A DNA stretch of 64,000 nucleotides from Ramlibacter tataouinensis (GCA_002427815.1 DIZF01000002.1:1-64000); one strand, 5' to 3'; numbered from the stretch's first letter, positions 26,056-35,403 are shown. A program made the numbers and translations. Notes: generated by a model from the letters alone, not told the origin.

Positions 26056-28953
26056 TTACTGGCAGGCCTCGCACGTGGGGTCGTCGATCGCGCAGAACTT
26101 CACGTCGGTCGCCGGCGCCGCGTTCATCTGGGCTTGTGCCGCCGTGTCGAGCGCGCTCATGCCGCCCGAAGAAACTGCATTGAGCCGGCCCGACTGCACC
26201 GTGGATTTCTCGGCATGCGTCGCGCTGCTGGTGCGCAGGTAGTAAGTGGTCTTGAGGCCGCGCAGCCAGGCCAGCTTGTAGGTGTCGTCGAGCTTCTTGC
26301 CCGAGACGCCCGCCATATAGATATTGAGCGACTGGGCCTGGTCGATCCATTTCTGGCGCCGTGCCCCGGCTTCCACCAGCCACTGCGGCTCGACCTCGAA
26401 GGCCGTGGCGTACAGCGCCTTGATTTCCTGCGGCACCCGGTCGATCGGCCGCAGTGAACCGTCGAAATGCTTGAGGTCCATCACCATGACGTCGTCCCAC
26501 AGGCCCAGTCGCTTGAGGTCGCGCACCAGGTAATGGTTAATGATGGTGAACTCGCCCGACAGGTTGGACTTGACCGAGAGGTTGCCGAAGCAGGGCTCGA
26601 TCGAGGCATCCACGCCGATGATGTTGGAAATGGTGGCCGTCGGCGCGATCGCCACGCAGTTGGAGTTGCGCATGCCGTCCGCGGCGATCTTGCGGCGCAG
26701 GGCCTCCCAGTCCAGGGTGGCCGAGCGGTCGACCTCGACGTACCCGCCGCGCTGCTCGGCCAGCAGGTCCAGCGTGTCCAGCGGCAGGACGCCCTTTTCC
26801 CAGAGCGACCCTTTGTAGCTGGAGTATTTGCCGCGCTCGCGGGCCAGCTCGGTCGAGGCCCAGTAGGCGTGATAGCAGACGGCTTCCATCGAGCGGTCCG
26901 CGAACGCCACCGCCTCTTCGGAGGCGTAGGGGATGCGCAACTGGTACAGCGCGTCCTGGAAGCCCATGATGCCCAGGCCCACCGGGCGATGCCGCATGTT
27001 GGCGTCGCGCGCCTTCTTCACGGCGTAGTAATTGATGTCGATCACGTTGTCGAGCATGCGCATCGCCGTGGTGATGGTGCGCTTGAGCTTCTCGTGGTCC
27101 AGCACCTGGCCGTCGGTGCCGTCCTTCAGGTGCTGCAACAGGTTGACGGAGCCGAGGTTGCAGACGGCCGTTTCGGTATCGCTGGTATTGAGGGTGATCT
27201 CGGTGCACAGGTTCGACGAGTGCACGACGCCGGTGTGCTGCTGGGGCGACCTCACGTTGCAGGCATCCTTGAAGGTGATCCAGGGATGGCCGGTCTCGAA
27301 CAGCATGCTGAGCATCTTGCGCCACATGTCGGTCGCCTGGAGGGTGCGGCTGGGCTTGATCTCGCCGCGCCGCGCCTTCTCTTCGTAGGCCACGTAGGCC
27401 TTTTCGAACTCGACGCCGAACTTGTCGTGCAGGTCCGGGACATTGGAGGGCGAGAACAGCGTCCACTCGCCCTTTTCGATGACCCGGCGCATGAACAGGT
27501 CCGGGATCCAGTTGGCGGTGTTCATGTCGTGGGTGCGCCGGCGGTCGTCGCCGGTGTTCTTGCGCAGCTCCAGGAACTCTTCGATGTCCAGGTGCCAGCT
27601 TTCCAGGTAGGTGCAGACCGCGCCCTTGCGCTTGCCGCCCTGGTTCACCGCGACGGCCGTGTCATTGACGACCTTCAGGAACGGAACGACGCCTTGCGAC
27701 TCGCCGTTGGTGCCCTTGATGTGCGAGCCGAGCGCGCGCACCCGGGTCCAGTCGTTGCCCAGGCCGCCGGCGAATTTGGACAGCAGGGCGTTTTCCTTGA
27801 TCGACTCGTAGATGCCGTCCAGGTCGTCGGGTACCGTGGTGAGGTAGCAGGAAGAAAGCTGGGAGCGCAGCGTGCCGCTGTTGAAGAGGGTGGGGGTGCT
27901 CGACATGAAGTCGAAGCTCGACAGGACTTCGTAGAACTCGATGGCGCGGGCTTCGCGGTCGATCTCGTTCAGGGCCAGTCCCATCGCCACGCGCATGAAG
28001 AAAGCCTGCGGCAGCTCGATGCGCGACTTGCGCACGTGCAGGAAATAGCGGTCGTACAGCGTCTGCAGGCCCAGGTAGTCGAACTTCAGGTCGCGGTCGG
28101 CCTTGAGCGCGGCCCCCAGCCGCTTCAGATCGTATTGGAGCAGCCTCTCGTCGAGCAACTCGTTGTCCACGCCCTTCTTGATGAAGCCGGGAAAGTAGTC
28201 GGGGTAGCTTTGCGCCATTTCCGAGGGCGGCAGGTCGCGGCCGAGCACCTCCTTGAAGATGGTGTGCAGCAGCAGCCGGGCGGTTGCATAGGTGTAGTCT
28301 GGATCTTTCTCGATCAGCGTGCGCGCCGCGAGGATGGAGGCCTTGTAGACCTCGTCCATGGGAACGCCGTCATAGAGGTTGCGCATGGTTTCGGCGAGCA
28401 CCGGGTCCGGCTTGACGTCGTCGCCCAGGTTCTGGCAGGCCGACACGACAAGGCCCTTGAGGTGGTCCAGGTCGAGGGGAACCCGCTGGCCGCCGTCGAG
28501 CACGTGCAGTGTCGGCGTCTGGGGCTGGTCCTGCTTGGTTTGCTTGGCACGCTCCTGGGTGCGGCGCTCGCGGTACAGCACGTAGGCGCGGGCGATCTCA
28601 TGGTGGCCGCCGCGCATCAGGCCCAATTCGACCTGGTCCTGGACGTCTTCGATATGAAAGGTGCCGCCGGCCGGGCGCGAACGCACCAGCGCGCGGATCA
28701 CCGCCTGGGTGAGCTCATCCACCGTCTCGCGCACGCTGGCCGATGCCGCGCCCTGCGTGCCATGCACGGCGAGGAACGCCTTCATCATGGCGATCGCGAT
28801 CTTGTTGGGCTCGAACGGGACCACCGCGCCGTTGCGGCGGATGATCTGGTAATGGGCGAGGGCCGTGGGCGCGACGGCGCCGGACGGGCTGCTGCCGGCA
28901 CCGGTTCCTGCGCCGATGCTTGCGGTGGAGGGTGTGCTCAAGGCAATTTGCAT
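26056..28953 (-). CDS. nrdA: Class Ia ribonucleotide reductase alpha subunit
   Basis: A 965-residue catalytic subunit that reduces ribonucleoside diphosphates. An ATP-cone sits at about residues 33-135 (IIRRNGAVVPFEPNKIAIAM), which gives dATP feedback control. Active-site residues are in LSSCYLTT, SSNLCTEITL (Asn, Cys, Glu) and AVCNLGSVNL; the C-terminal CEAC pair takes electrons from thioredoxin or glutaredoxin. It is about 200 residues longer than E. coli NrdA, mostly from the N-terminal part, as in other Burkholderiales. A promoter with two NrdR boxes lies about 90 bases upstream. Confidence 0.96.
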   Translation of the reverse strand: MQIALSTPSTASIGAGTGAGSSPSGAVAPTALAHYQIIRRNGAVVPFEPNKIAIAMMKAFLAVHGTQGAASASVRETVDELTQAVIRALVRSRPAGGTFHIEDVQDQVELGLMRGGHHEIARAYVLYRERRTQERAKQTKQDQPQTPTLHVLDGGQRVPLDLDHLKGLVVSACQNLGDDVKPDPVLAETMRNLYDGVPMDEVYKASILAARTLIEKDPDYTYATARLLLHTIFKEVLGRDLPPSEMAQSYPDYFPGFIKKGVDNELLDERLLQYDLKRLGAALKADRDLKFDYLGLQTLYDRYFLHVRKSRIELPQAFFMRVAMGLALNEIDREARAIEFYEVLSSFDFMSSTPTLFNSGTLRSQLSSCYLTTVPDDLDGIYESIKENALLSKFAGGLGNDWTRVRALGSHIKGTNGESQGVVPFLKVVNDTAVAVNQGGKRKGAVCTYLESWHLDIEEFLELRKNTGDDRRRTHDMNTANWIPDLFMRRVIEKGEWTLFSPSNVPDLHDKFGVEFEKAYVAYEEKARRGEIKPSRTLQATDMWRKMLSMLFETGHPWITFKDACNVRSPQQHTGVVHSSNLCTEITLNTSDTETAVCNLGSVNLLQHLKDGTDGQVLDHEKLKRTITTAMRMLDNVIDINYYAVKKARDANMRHRPVGLGIMGFQDALYQLRIPYASEEAVAFADRSMEAVCYHAYWASTELARERGKYSSYKGSLWEKGVLPLDTLDLLAEQRGGYVEVDRSATLDWEALRRKIAADGMRNSNCVAIAPTATISNIIGVDASIEPCFGNLSVKSNLSGEFTIINHYLVRDLKRLGLWDDVMVMDLKHFDGSLRPIDRVPQEIKALYATAFEVEPQWLVEAGARRQKWIDQAQSLNIYMAGVSGKKLDDTYKLAWLRGLKTTYYLRTSSATHAEKSTVQSGRLNAVSSGGMSALDTAAQAQMNAAPATDVKFCAIDDPTCEACQ

Positions 28954-29041
28954 GTCTTCTCTTTCGCAAATTTTTTGGCGGGAACCGGTGCCGCGAGGGG
29001 CCCCGGCGGGGTATTCGGATCAACGGGTTGTTCAACGGGGA

Positions 29042-29088
29042 CCACTATATCTAGTGTCCGACCGGATTACAACCACTACCTGTAGTGT
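29042..29088. promoter_or_regulatory. Paired NrdR boxes upstream of nrdA
   Basis: Two 16-bp dyads, CCACTATATCTAGTGT (29042-29057) and CCACTACCTGTAGTGT (29073-29088), fit the known NrdR box ACACWATATATWGTGT. They start 31 bases apart, three helical turns, the normal arrangement for the NrdR repressor. NrdR itself is not encoded in the window. Confidence 0.88.
29044..29072 (-). promoter_or_regulatory. Sigma-70-type promoter of nrdAB
   Basis: On the minus strand TTGTAA (29072-29067) and TATAGT (29049-29044) are spaced by 17 bases. The -10 element lies inside the first NrdR box and the -35 abuts the second, so repressor binding would block polymerase. Transcription would start near 29037, about 84 bases before the nrdA ATG. 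Confidence 0.7.
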
Positions 29089-29151
29089 ATCGGCGACGAT
29101 AAGCTCAGCGACGGCAAAGGCCGGAAAGCATGCCTTGAGGCAGGGCCAAAG

Positions 29152-29739
29152 CTATCGGGGGAAACACTCGGTCGGCCAGGCCAGGCTGCATTGCAGCGCC
29201 CGCCAATCGAAGCCCGGGCCGGGGTCGCTCTTGCGGCCGGGAGCGATGTGCTCATGCCCCGCGATGTGCTGCACCGGATAACGCTGCGCGATCGCGGCGC
29301 AGAGCGCGGCCAAGGCCTCATACTGCGCCTGCTCGAATGGCTGGCCCTCCAGGCCTTCGAGCTCGATGCCGATCGAATCGTTATTGCAGTCGCCGCGTCC
29401 GCGATAGTGCGAGGCGCCTGCGTGCCAGGCCCGGTCGTCGCAGCTCACGAATTGCCAGAGCTCGCCTTGCCGCCGGATGTAGAAATGGGCCGACACGGCG
29501 AGCCCTTCGATGCTCTTGAAATACGGGTGGGCGTTCCAGTCCAGGGTGTTGGAAAAAAGCTGCTGCACCTCGTTGCCGCCGTACTGGCCCGGCGGCAGGC
29601 TGATCGAATGCAGCACGATCAGGTCGACCTGGGCGCCATCCGGTCGCGGTCCGAAGTTGGGCGAGGCCAGAGCGCGCGCGAAGCCATACCACCCGGCTTG
29701 CCACAGGCGCTTCGACCCCGATTCAGCCCGGCTCGTCAT
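29152..29739 (-). CDS. ampD: 1,6-anhydro-N-acetylmuramyl-L-alanine amidase
   Basis: A 195-residue zinc amidase of peptidoglycan recycling in the cytoplasm; it removes the peptide from anhydro-muropeptides and so lowers the signal for AmpR-type beta-lactamase induction. Zinc ligands are the His in LIVLHSISLPPG and the His and Asp in HIAGHEHIAPGRKSDPGPG; the amidase-2 fold segment SAHFYIRRQGELWQ is clear. No signal peptide, as expected for AmpD against AmpDh2/3. Its first 17 bases overlap the end of pilR, so it is the last gene of the ypjD-pilS-pilR strand group. Confidence 0.94.
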   Translation of the reverse strand: MTSRAESGSKRLWQAGWYGFARALASPNFGPRPDGAQVDLIVLHSISLPPGQYGGNEVQQLFSNTLDWNAHPYFKSIEGLAVSAHFYIRRQGELWQFVSCDDRAWHAGASHYRGRGDCNNDSIGIELEGLEGQPFEQAQYEALAALCAAIAQRYPVQHIAGHEHIAPGRKSDPGPGFDWRALQCSLAWPTECFPR

Positions 29740-31207
29740 TCGGCTCGTCGCCCCCCGGCGCCGCGATGGCCAGCCGTGCGATGCGGTACCGGATCTGCCG
29801 CAGGCTCAGGCCCAGCCGTTGCGCGGCGGCGGTGCGATTGAATCCGCTTTCATGCAGGGCCTTGACCAGGATCTCGCGTTCCTGCTGGTCCAGATAGGCT
29901 TGCAGGTCGGCCGGGACGCTGTCCGCCGGCTCGACTGCCGGCTCGGCCGCGCTCCCCGGCGCCGGCGGTTCCGCCACGCCGCCGGCTTGCGCGGGCGGCT
30001 TCTCGGTGGGGGCGAAGTCCACCTGCAGCACGTCGCCGTCGCTCAGCGCCACCGCGCGATGCAGCAGATTCTCCAGTTCGCGCACATTGCCGCTCAAGGG
30101 GTGCTGGCACAACTGCTGCAGCACCGAAGGCGAGAGCACCGGCAAGGGCATGCCCGACTCCTGCGCGATGCGGCCCAGCAGCGCGTCGCACAACGCCGGC
30201 AGGTCCTCGCGCCGTTCGCGTAGCGGCGGCACCAGGATTTCGATGACGTTCAGCCGGTAATACAGGTCCTGGCGAAAACGCTCTGCCCGGACATCGGCCG
30301 CGAGGTCCTTGTGCGTCGCGCTGACGATGCGCACGTCCACCGCGTCTTCCTGGGTCGAGCCCAGCGAGCGCACCTGCCGCTCCTGGATGGCGCGCAGCAG
30401 CTTCGATTGCATGGCCAGCGGCAGGTCGCCGATTTCGTCGAGGAACAGCGTGCCGCCGCGGGCGGCCTGGAAGTAGCCTTCACGGTCCTGGTGCGACCCG
30501 GTATACGAGCCCTTCCGGGCGCCGAAGAATTCCGCCTCGAGCAGCGCTTCCGGAATGGCGCTGCAGTTCACGGCAACGAAGGGACCGTCGGCGCGATGGC
30601 TGCAGGCATGCACGGCGCGGGCCACCAGCTCCTTGCCGGTGCCCGACTCGCCGCGCACCAGCACCGGCGCCATGCTGCGCGCCACCTTGGCGATCCGCTC
30701 CTTGACGTGGCACATCGCTTTGGAGTTGCCCACCAGCCGTTGCAGCGCCGAGGAAGCGCTGGCAACGCTTTCGCCGGCCGGCTGACGCATGGCCCCGGCG
30801 GTAACCCGCGACCGCGGGGCGGTCCCGTTGTCCTGGATTGCCGAGGCCACGACCGAGCGGAACTGCTTGAGGTCCACCGGCTTGGTGAGGTAGTCGAAGG
30901 CGCCGGCCTTGAGCGCTTCCACCGCGTTTTCCGCCGAGCCATAGGCGGTCATGACGATGCAGCGTTCGCCGCGCTGCTGGGCCGCCATCCGGTGCAGCAG
31001 TTCCAGCCCCAGGCCGTCCGGCAGGCGCATGTCGGTGATCACCGCATCGAACTTCTTGCTGTCCAGGATCTGCCAGGCTTCGGCCAGCGTGCCGGCGGCT
31101 TCGACCCGGTAGCCCTCGCGCAGCAGCGTGAGTTCGTAGAGTGTGCGCAGGTCCGGTTCGTCGTCGACGACCAGGACCTGCGCGGGGGTGGCTGGGGCCG
31201 ATGGCAT
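29723..31207 (-). CDS. pilR: Sigma-54-dependent response regulator PilR
   Basis: A 494-residue NtrC-type activator. The receiver domain (about 10-122) has the acidic pair D15/D16 and phosphoacceptor D59; the AAA+ domain (about 152-385) has Walker A GESGTGKE (186-193) and Walker B GGTLFLDEIG; the Fis-type helix-turn-helix is at the C-terminus (NRTAAAQRLGLSLRQIRYRI). The sigma-54 contact loop reads GSYTGS (233-238) where GAFTGA is usual. With PilS it should activate the major type IV pilin gene, which is not in the window. The start overlaps the pilS stop by one base. Confidence 0.9.
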   Translation of the reverse strand: MPSAPATPAQVLVVDDEPDLRTLYELTLLREGYRVEAAGTLAEAWQILDSKKFDAVITDMRLPDGLGLELLHRMAAQQRGERCIVMTAYGSAENAVEALKAGAFDYLTKPVDLKQFRSVVASAIQDNGTAPRSRVTAGAMRQPAGESVASASSALQRLVGNSKAMCHVKERIAKVARSMAPVLVRGESGTGKELVARAVHACSHRADGPFVAVNCSAIPEALLEAEFFGARKGSYTGSHQDREGYFQAARGGTLFLDEIGDLPLAMQSKLLRAIQERQVRSLGSTQEDAVDVRIVSATHKDLAADVRAERFRQDLYYRLNVIEILVPPLRERREDLPALCDALLGRIAQESGMPLPVLSPSVLQQLCQHPLSGNVRELENLLHRAVALSDGDVLQVDFAPTEKPPAQAGGVAEPPAPGSAAEPAVEPADSVPADLQAYLDQQEREILVKALHESGFNRTAAAQRLGLSLRQIRYRIARLAIAAPGGDEPNDEPG

Positions 31208-32928
31208 CAGGCCGCCATTGTGTCAAATGAGGCCGCGCCGGCAAAGGGCGCCGCGCACGGACCGAAGCTGACGAAAAAATCGTTGCCGTCCCGGATGCTG
31301 CCGCCGGTGCCGCCGGCGCGGCGCTGGTAGCCGATCGTCGCGCCGTGGCGCTCGCACAGTTCGCGGCAGATATACAGGCCCAGGCCGCTGGAGCGGCTTT
31401 CCGAGGAAAAGAAGGGCTCGAACAGGCGCTGCTGCACGGTGGCGTCCAGGGCGCGCCCGTCGCTCCAGACCTGCAGGCTGGCAGCGCCTGCGACCACCTG
31501 GGTGGCGACCTGAATGGAATCGCACTTGTTGCCGGCGTAGCGCAGTGCGTTGTCCAGGAGGTTCACCAGGACGCGGCGCAGGTGGTCCGACTCGAACCGC
31601 ACCCGCGCACCCGGCGCCGCCAGCGCCAGCTGCAGCCGGGTGTCGCTTTGGGTCTGCCTGGCCCAGTCGCCGCAGGCAACGGCCACCGCCGGGTCCAGTT
31701 CGAGGGGAGGCAAAGCGACCATGCCCTGGTGTTGCACGTGCGAGATGTCCAGGATCTCGTCGACGATCTGGGCGAGGCGCTGCGTGTTCTTTCGCACCAG
31801 GGCACTGAGGTGCTGGAGCGCGGGCTCGTGCAGGTCTTCCTCCATCAGTGCGTTGGCCTGCGCGATCGCGGCCAGGGGATTGCGAATCTCATGGGCCACC
31901 GCTGCCGACATCCGGCCCATCGCGGCCAGTTTTTCGGTGCGCAGCCGCGCTTCCATCTCGCGCAGATCTTCCAGGAACATCACGCACAGGCTTTCGCCGT
32001 GCTTCTCTTGGGCCGCCGTGAGGCGGGCGCGCACGTGGATGCGTCGCATGTCTCCGCGCTCCTGCTCGAGCGCCATCTCGCCGACCTGCGGCCTGCGCTC
32101 CAGGAATGTCCTTTGCGCCAGCGTCACCAGCTGTTCCCACCGCGGCTGGGCTGTGAGCGCGAAGCGTGACTTGCGGTCGGCACGCCCGAAGCCCAGCAGC
32201 AGCTGCGCCGCCGGATTGGCGGCATGCACCCGGCACTTCGAATCCACCACCAGCACGCCGTCGGCCAGGGTTTCGATGACCAGCTCGTTCACCTGGGCCT
32301 GGACCCGCGCCGCCCACTGTCCCTGCCGGGCCTTGCGCTCCTCGCGCGCCAGGCGCGCGGCGAGCTGGTTGACCAGCAATGCGAGCGCGAAGTAACCCGT
32401 GCCCGTCAGGCCGGCCTGCAGGAAGCGCGCCGCGGTTTCCGCCGGGAAGTGCAGCGACTGCACCCAGGCATCGGTCAGCATCAGCAGTGTCACGCCGGCC
32501 GCGGTGCCCAGCGCCAGCAGGCCCGAACCCAGCACCGACCCCATCAGCACCGGCAGCGCGAACAGCGGGGAATAGTTGATGCCGCCCGCCTGCAGGAACT
32601 GCAGGGTCGAGAAAACCACCAGGTCGACGCCGATGCTCGAAACCCATTGCGGGTCGAAGGAGCGGCCGGGCGGCTGGGGCCGGGTGAACACACGCACCGC
32701 CAGCGCGGCAGCCAGATAGGTCGAACACAGCCCGATCAGCCAGCGGCTCACGGTGAGTGCCGGGGCCAGCGTGTGCAAGACACTGAGCAGCACCAGCAGG
32801 ACCAGCGCAATCGCGACCCGGGCGGACATGAAGGCGCGCCACTGCCGCGAGAACGTGAAGTCGGGTGTCAGGTCGGGCCGCAGGGCGCCGAAGGTGGAGA
32901 AAGAAGAGTCGGGCGCCGGCGCGGCCAC
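31207..32928 (-). CDS. pilS: Sensor histidine kinase PilS
   Basis: A 573-residue kinase with about six N-terminal membrane segments (residues 30-190), a PAS-like region (about 210-330), the H-box AAVAHEIRNPLAA with H346, N-box VLVNLLDNALRYA and a G-box SSGLGLYICREL. This layout is that of PilS, which senses pilin in the inner membrane and phosphorylates PilR. The GTG at 32928 is chosen because GGAGG lies six bases before it and it follows the previous stop codon by one base; an ATG at 32979 would overlap that gene by 50 bases. Confidence 0.9.
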   Translation of the reverse strand: MAAPAPDSSFSTFGALRPDLTPDFTFSRQWRAFMSARVAIALVLLVLLSVLHTLAPALTVSRWLIGLCSTYLAAALAVRVFTRPQPPGRSFDPQWVSSIGVDLVVFSTLQFLQAGGINYSPLFALPVLMGSVLGSGLLALGTAAGVTLLMLTDAWVQSLHFPAETAARFLQAGLTGTGYFALALLVNQLAARLAREERKARQGQWAARVQAQVNELVIETLADGVLVVDSKCRVHAANPAAQLLLGFGRADRKSRFALTAQPRWEQLVTLAQRTFLERRPQVGEMALEQERGDMRRIHVRARLTAAQEKHGESLCVMFLEDLREMEARLRTEKLAAMGRMSAAVAHEIRNPLAAIAQANALMEEDLHEPALQHLSALVRKNTQRLAQIVDEILDISHVQHQGMVALPPLELDPAVAVACGDWARQTQSDTRLQLALAAPGARVRFESDHLRRVLVNLLDNALRYAGNKCDSIQVATQVVAGAASLQVWSDGRALDATVQQRLFEPFFSSESRSSGLGLYICRELCERHGATIGYQRRAGGTGGSIRDGNDFFVSFGPCAAPFAGAASFDTMAA

Positions 32929-32929
32929 T

Positions 32930-33163
32930 TCAGGCCTCCGCGCGCAGGCGGTGTTCGGCGCAGCAATACAGCTGGCCATTTGGCCCCGGCAAGGCGTCGG
33001 AGCGGGGCAGGTGCACCGAACAGACCGGGCATTGCACCATGTCCTGCTGTTGCGCGGGGGTTCCCTGGCGCGGTGCGTCCCGGCCCGGGGAATCCGTTCG
33101 CCGGCTGCCCCGCAACCACCAGACCACGGCGAGGACCACGGCCACCAGCAGCAGGAACTTCAT
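32930..33163 (-). CDS. Small membrane-anchored zinc-ribbon protein (PP0621 family)
   Basis: A 77-residue protein: one N-terminal membrane segment (FLLLVAVVLAVVWWL), a polar linker and a C-terminal zinc-ribbon with CPVC and CCAEH as the likely ligands. This arrangement fits the PP0621 family, which is often found next to pilS. Its ATG overlaps the ypjD stop (ATGA at 33163-33160) and its stop is one base before the pilS GTG, so the three genes are tightly coupled. Function is unknown; the ribbon faces the cytoplasm if the segment is an uncleaved anchor with the N-terminus outside. Confidence 0.82.
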   Translation of the reverse strand: MKFLLLVAVVLAVVWWLRGSRRTDSPGRDAPRQGTPAQQQDMVQCPVCSVHLPRSDALPGPNGQLYCCAEHRLRAEA

Positions 33164-33963
33164 GTGGGACGCCTCAGCACCACTTCGAGCACAAAGCGCG
33201 ATCCCGCATACGCCAGCAGCAACAGCAGCGATCCGATGTAGAGAAAGCGCACGGCCTTGCGGCCGCGCCACCCGAAGCGCAATCGCCCCAGCAGGAGAAA
33301 GGCGAAGACCAGCCATGACAGCACCGAGAACACCGTCTTGTGGTCCCAACGGGGACCGCGGGCCGGCCCATACAGCGTTTCGCTGAACAGCACGCCGGCC
33401 AGCAGCGTGGCCGACAGCAGCACAAACCCGGCGGTGGCGAAGCGGAAGGTGAGGCGCTCCAGCGTCAGCAGCGGCAGGCCGGCCTGGGGATCGGCGGCGT
33501 TGCGGATGTTGCGCTCGGCCCGCGTCATCAACCAGGCGTGCACGACCGCCGCCGCGAACAGACCGTACGAGGAGATGCCCAAGGCCCAGTGCAGCGGCAG
33601 CCACGGCGAAGCGCTGACGTGCAGCTCGCTGCCGGGAAAGACCAGCGCCAGCAACACGGCCGCCGTACCCAGTCCGGCCAGGGCCCAGCGCGCCTCCATC
33701 TGCGGGAACATCTGCCGTTCAACCGCATAGACGGTGAGCACCAGCCAGGCTGTGACCGAAAGGGACGGCGCGAAGCCGAACCGGTGCGGTTCGGCCACCA
33801 GCCCCAGGACCAGCACGATCGCGTGCAGCACCCATGCGGTCAGCAGGGCGATGCGGGCCGCCTGGTCGGACAGGCGCGATCCGGCCACTGCCGGCACGGC
33901 ATATGCCACCGCTGTCGCCAGCGTCAGCACCACGCTCGGCAAGGACGCACTGGATAGAATCAT
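33160..33963 (-). CDS. ypjD: Cytochrome c assembly-family membrane protein (YpjD-like)
   Basis: A 267-residue protein with about eight hydrophobic segments of the CcsA/CcmC/YpjD family. Conserved histidines occur in LHWALGISSYGLFAAAVVHAW and RWDHKTVFSVLSW. The complete tryptophan-rich WWD motif of heme handlers is not evident, so YpjD-type function (inner membrane, unknown) is more likely than CcsA. ATG 33963 is used; the longer frame from 34002 would overlap the ffh promoter. It is divergent from ffh with 43 bases between, as in other Burkholderiales. Confidence 0.85.
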   Translation of the reverse strand: MILSSASLPSVVLTLATAVAYAVPAVAGSRLSDQAARIALLTAWVLHAIVLVLGLVAEPHRFGFAPSLSVTAWLVLTVYAVERQMFPQMEARWALAGLGTAAVLLALVFPGSELHVSASPWLPLHWALGISSYGLFAAAVVHAWLMTRAERNIRNAADPQAGLPLLTLERLTFRFATAGFVLLSATLLAGVLFSETLYGPARGPRWDHKTVFSVLSWLVFAFLLLGRLRFGWRGRKAVRFLYIGSLLLLLAYAGSRFVLEVVLRRPT

Positions 33964-34006
33964 GGGTCCACAGTTTAGCCGTGCTTCACTCTTCCGAAGC
34001 ATTTAT

Positions 34007-35374
34007 ATGGCATCCACCCTCACCGACAAACTTTCCCGCCTGGCCAAGGAAATCCGCGGCCAGGCCCGCATTACCGAAGCCAACGTCCAGGACATGCTGC
34101 GCGAGGTGCGCATGGCGCTGCTCGAAGCCGACGTGGCATTGCCGGTGGTGCGCGACTTCATCGCCCGGGTCAAGGACAAGGCCATGGGCCACGAGGTGCT
34201 GGGCTCGCTGTCGCCGGGCCAGGCCCTGGTGGGCATCGTCAATCGCGAGCTGGCCGCCACCATGGGGCAGGGCATCAGCGACATCAACCTGCACGCCCAG
34301 CCGCCCGCCGTGATCCTGATGGCGGGCCTGCAGGGTTCCGGCAAGACCACGACCACGGCGAAGCTGGCCAAGCACCTGATCGAAAAGCGCAAGAAAAAGG
34401 TGCTGACCGTGTCCGGCGATGTGTACCGCCCGGCCGCCATCGAGCAGCTCAAGACCGTGACGGCGCAGGCCGGTGCCGAATGGTTTCCCAGCTCGCCGGA
34501 CCAGAAACCAGTGGACATCGCCCGGGCCGCGCTCGATTACGCCAAGCGGCAGTATTTCGACGTGCTGCTGGTGGACACCGCCGGCCGGCTGGCGATCGAC
34601 GAAGCGCTGATGCGGGAAATCAAGGAACTGCATGCCGCCTTGAACCCGGTCGAGACCCTGTTCGTGGTCGATGCCATGCAGGGCCAGGACGCCGTCAACA
34701 CGGCCAAGGCGTTCAAGGAGGCCTTGCCGCTCACGGGCATCATCCTGACCAAGATGGACGGCGACTCGCGCGGCGGCGCGGCGCTGTCGGTGCGTCAGGT
34801 CACTGGCGCGCCGATCAAGTTCGCCGGTGTCAGCGAAAAGCTCGACGGCCTGGAAGTGTTCGATGCCGAGCGCCATGCGGGCCGCATCCTCGGCATGGGC
34901 GATATCGTGGCCCTGGTCGAGCAGGTCACCGCGGGCGTCGACATGCAAGCCGCGCAGAAGCTGGCGGCCAAGGTCAAGAGCGGCGCCGGCTTCGACCTGA
35001 ACGATTTCCTGTCGCAGATCCAGCAGATGAAGAGCATGGGCGGCCTGTCGCAACTCATGGACAAGCTGCCCGCGCAGATGCAGGCCAAGGCGGGCCAGGT
35101 CGACATGGACAAGGCCGAACGCGACATCCGGCGCAAGGAGGGGATCATCCAGAGCATGACCCCGCTGGAGCGGCGCAAGCCCGAGCTCATCAAGGCCACC
35201 CGCAAGCGGCGCATCGCCGCGGGCGCCGGCGTCCAGGTACAGGAAGTGAACCGCCTGCTCAACGAGTTCGACCAGATGCAGGGGATGATGAAGAAGATGA
35301 AGGGCGGCGGATTGATGAAGATGATGAAGCGGATGGGCGGGGGCGGCAAGGGCATGCCCAAGATGCCGTTTTGA
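34007..35374 (+). CDS. ffh: Signal recognition particle protein Ffh
   Basis: A 455-residue GTPase that binds signal sequences with 4.5S RNA and targets ribosomes to FtsY. The N domain begins LTDKLSRLAKEIRG; the G domain has GLQGSGKTTTTAKLA, DVYRPAA, VDTAGRL and LTKMDGDSRGG; the M domain ends in a methionine-rich tail (QGMMKKMKGGGLMKMMKRMG) for signal-peptide and RNA binding. The ATG at 34007 gives the usual N-terminus; the frame extends upstream through ypjD but without gene character. The 4.5S RNA gene is not seen in the window. Confidence 0.97.
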   Translation: MASTLTDKLSRLAKEIRGQARITEANVQDMLREVRMALLEADVALPVVRDFIARVKDKAMGHEVLGSLSPGQALVGIVNRELAATMGQGISDINLHAQPPAVILMAGLQGSGKTTTTAKLAKHLIEKRKKKVLTVSGDVYRPAAIEQLKTVTAQAGAEWFPSSPDQKPVDIARAALDYAKRQYFDVLLVDTAGRLAIDEALMREIKELHAALNPVETLFVVDAMQGQDAVNTAKAFKEALPLTGIILTKMDGDSRGGAALSVRQVTGAPIKFAGVSEKLDGLEVFDAERHAGRILGMGDIVALVEQVTAGVDMQAAQKLAAKVKSGAGFDLNDFLSQIQQMKSMGGLSQLMDKLPAQMQAKAGQVDMDKAERDIRRKEGIIQSMTPLERRKPELIKATRKRRIAAGAGVQVQEVNRLLNEFDQMQGMMKKMKGGGLMKMMKRMGGGGKGMPKMPF

Positions 35375-35385
35375 GCAGACGATAA

Positions 35386-35403
35386 CGCGGCCTGAAGGCC
35401 GCG
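35386..35403. terminator. Hairpin between convergent ffh and miaB
   Basis: CGCGGCC (35386-35392), loop TGAA, GGCCGCG (35397-35403): a perfect seven-pair stem placed 12 bases after the ffh stop and 14 before the miaB stop. The T run is weak on both strands, so it may act only in part or with other factors. Confidence 0.5.

Noticed and set aside
26467..29085. 872-codon open frame on the plus strand opposite nrdA
   Set aside because: It is the antisense shadow of a conserved, complete nrdA in GC-rich DNA; its protein is His/Gln/Ala/Arg-rich with no domain.
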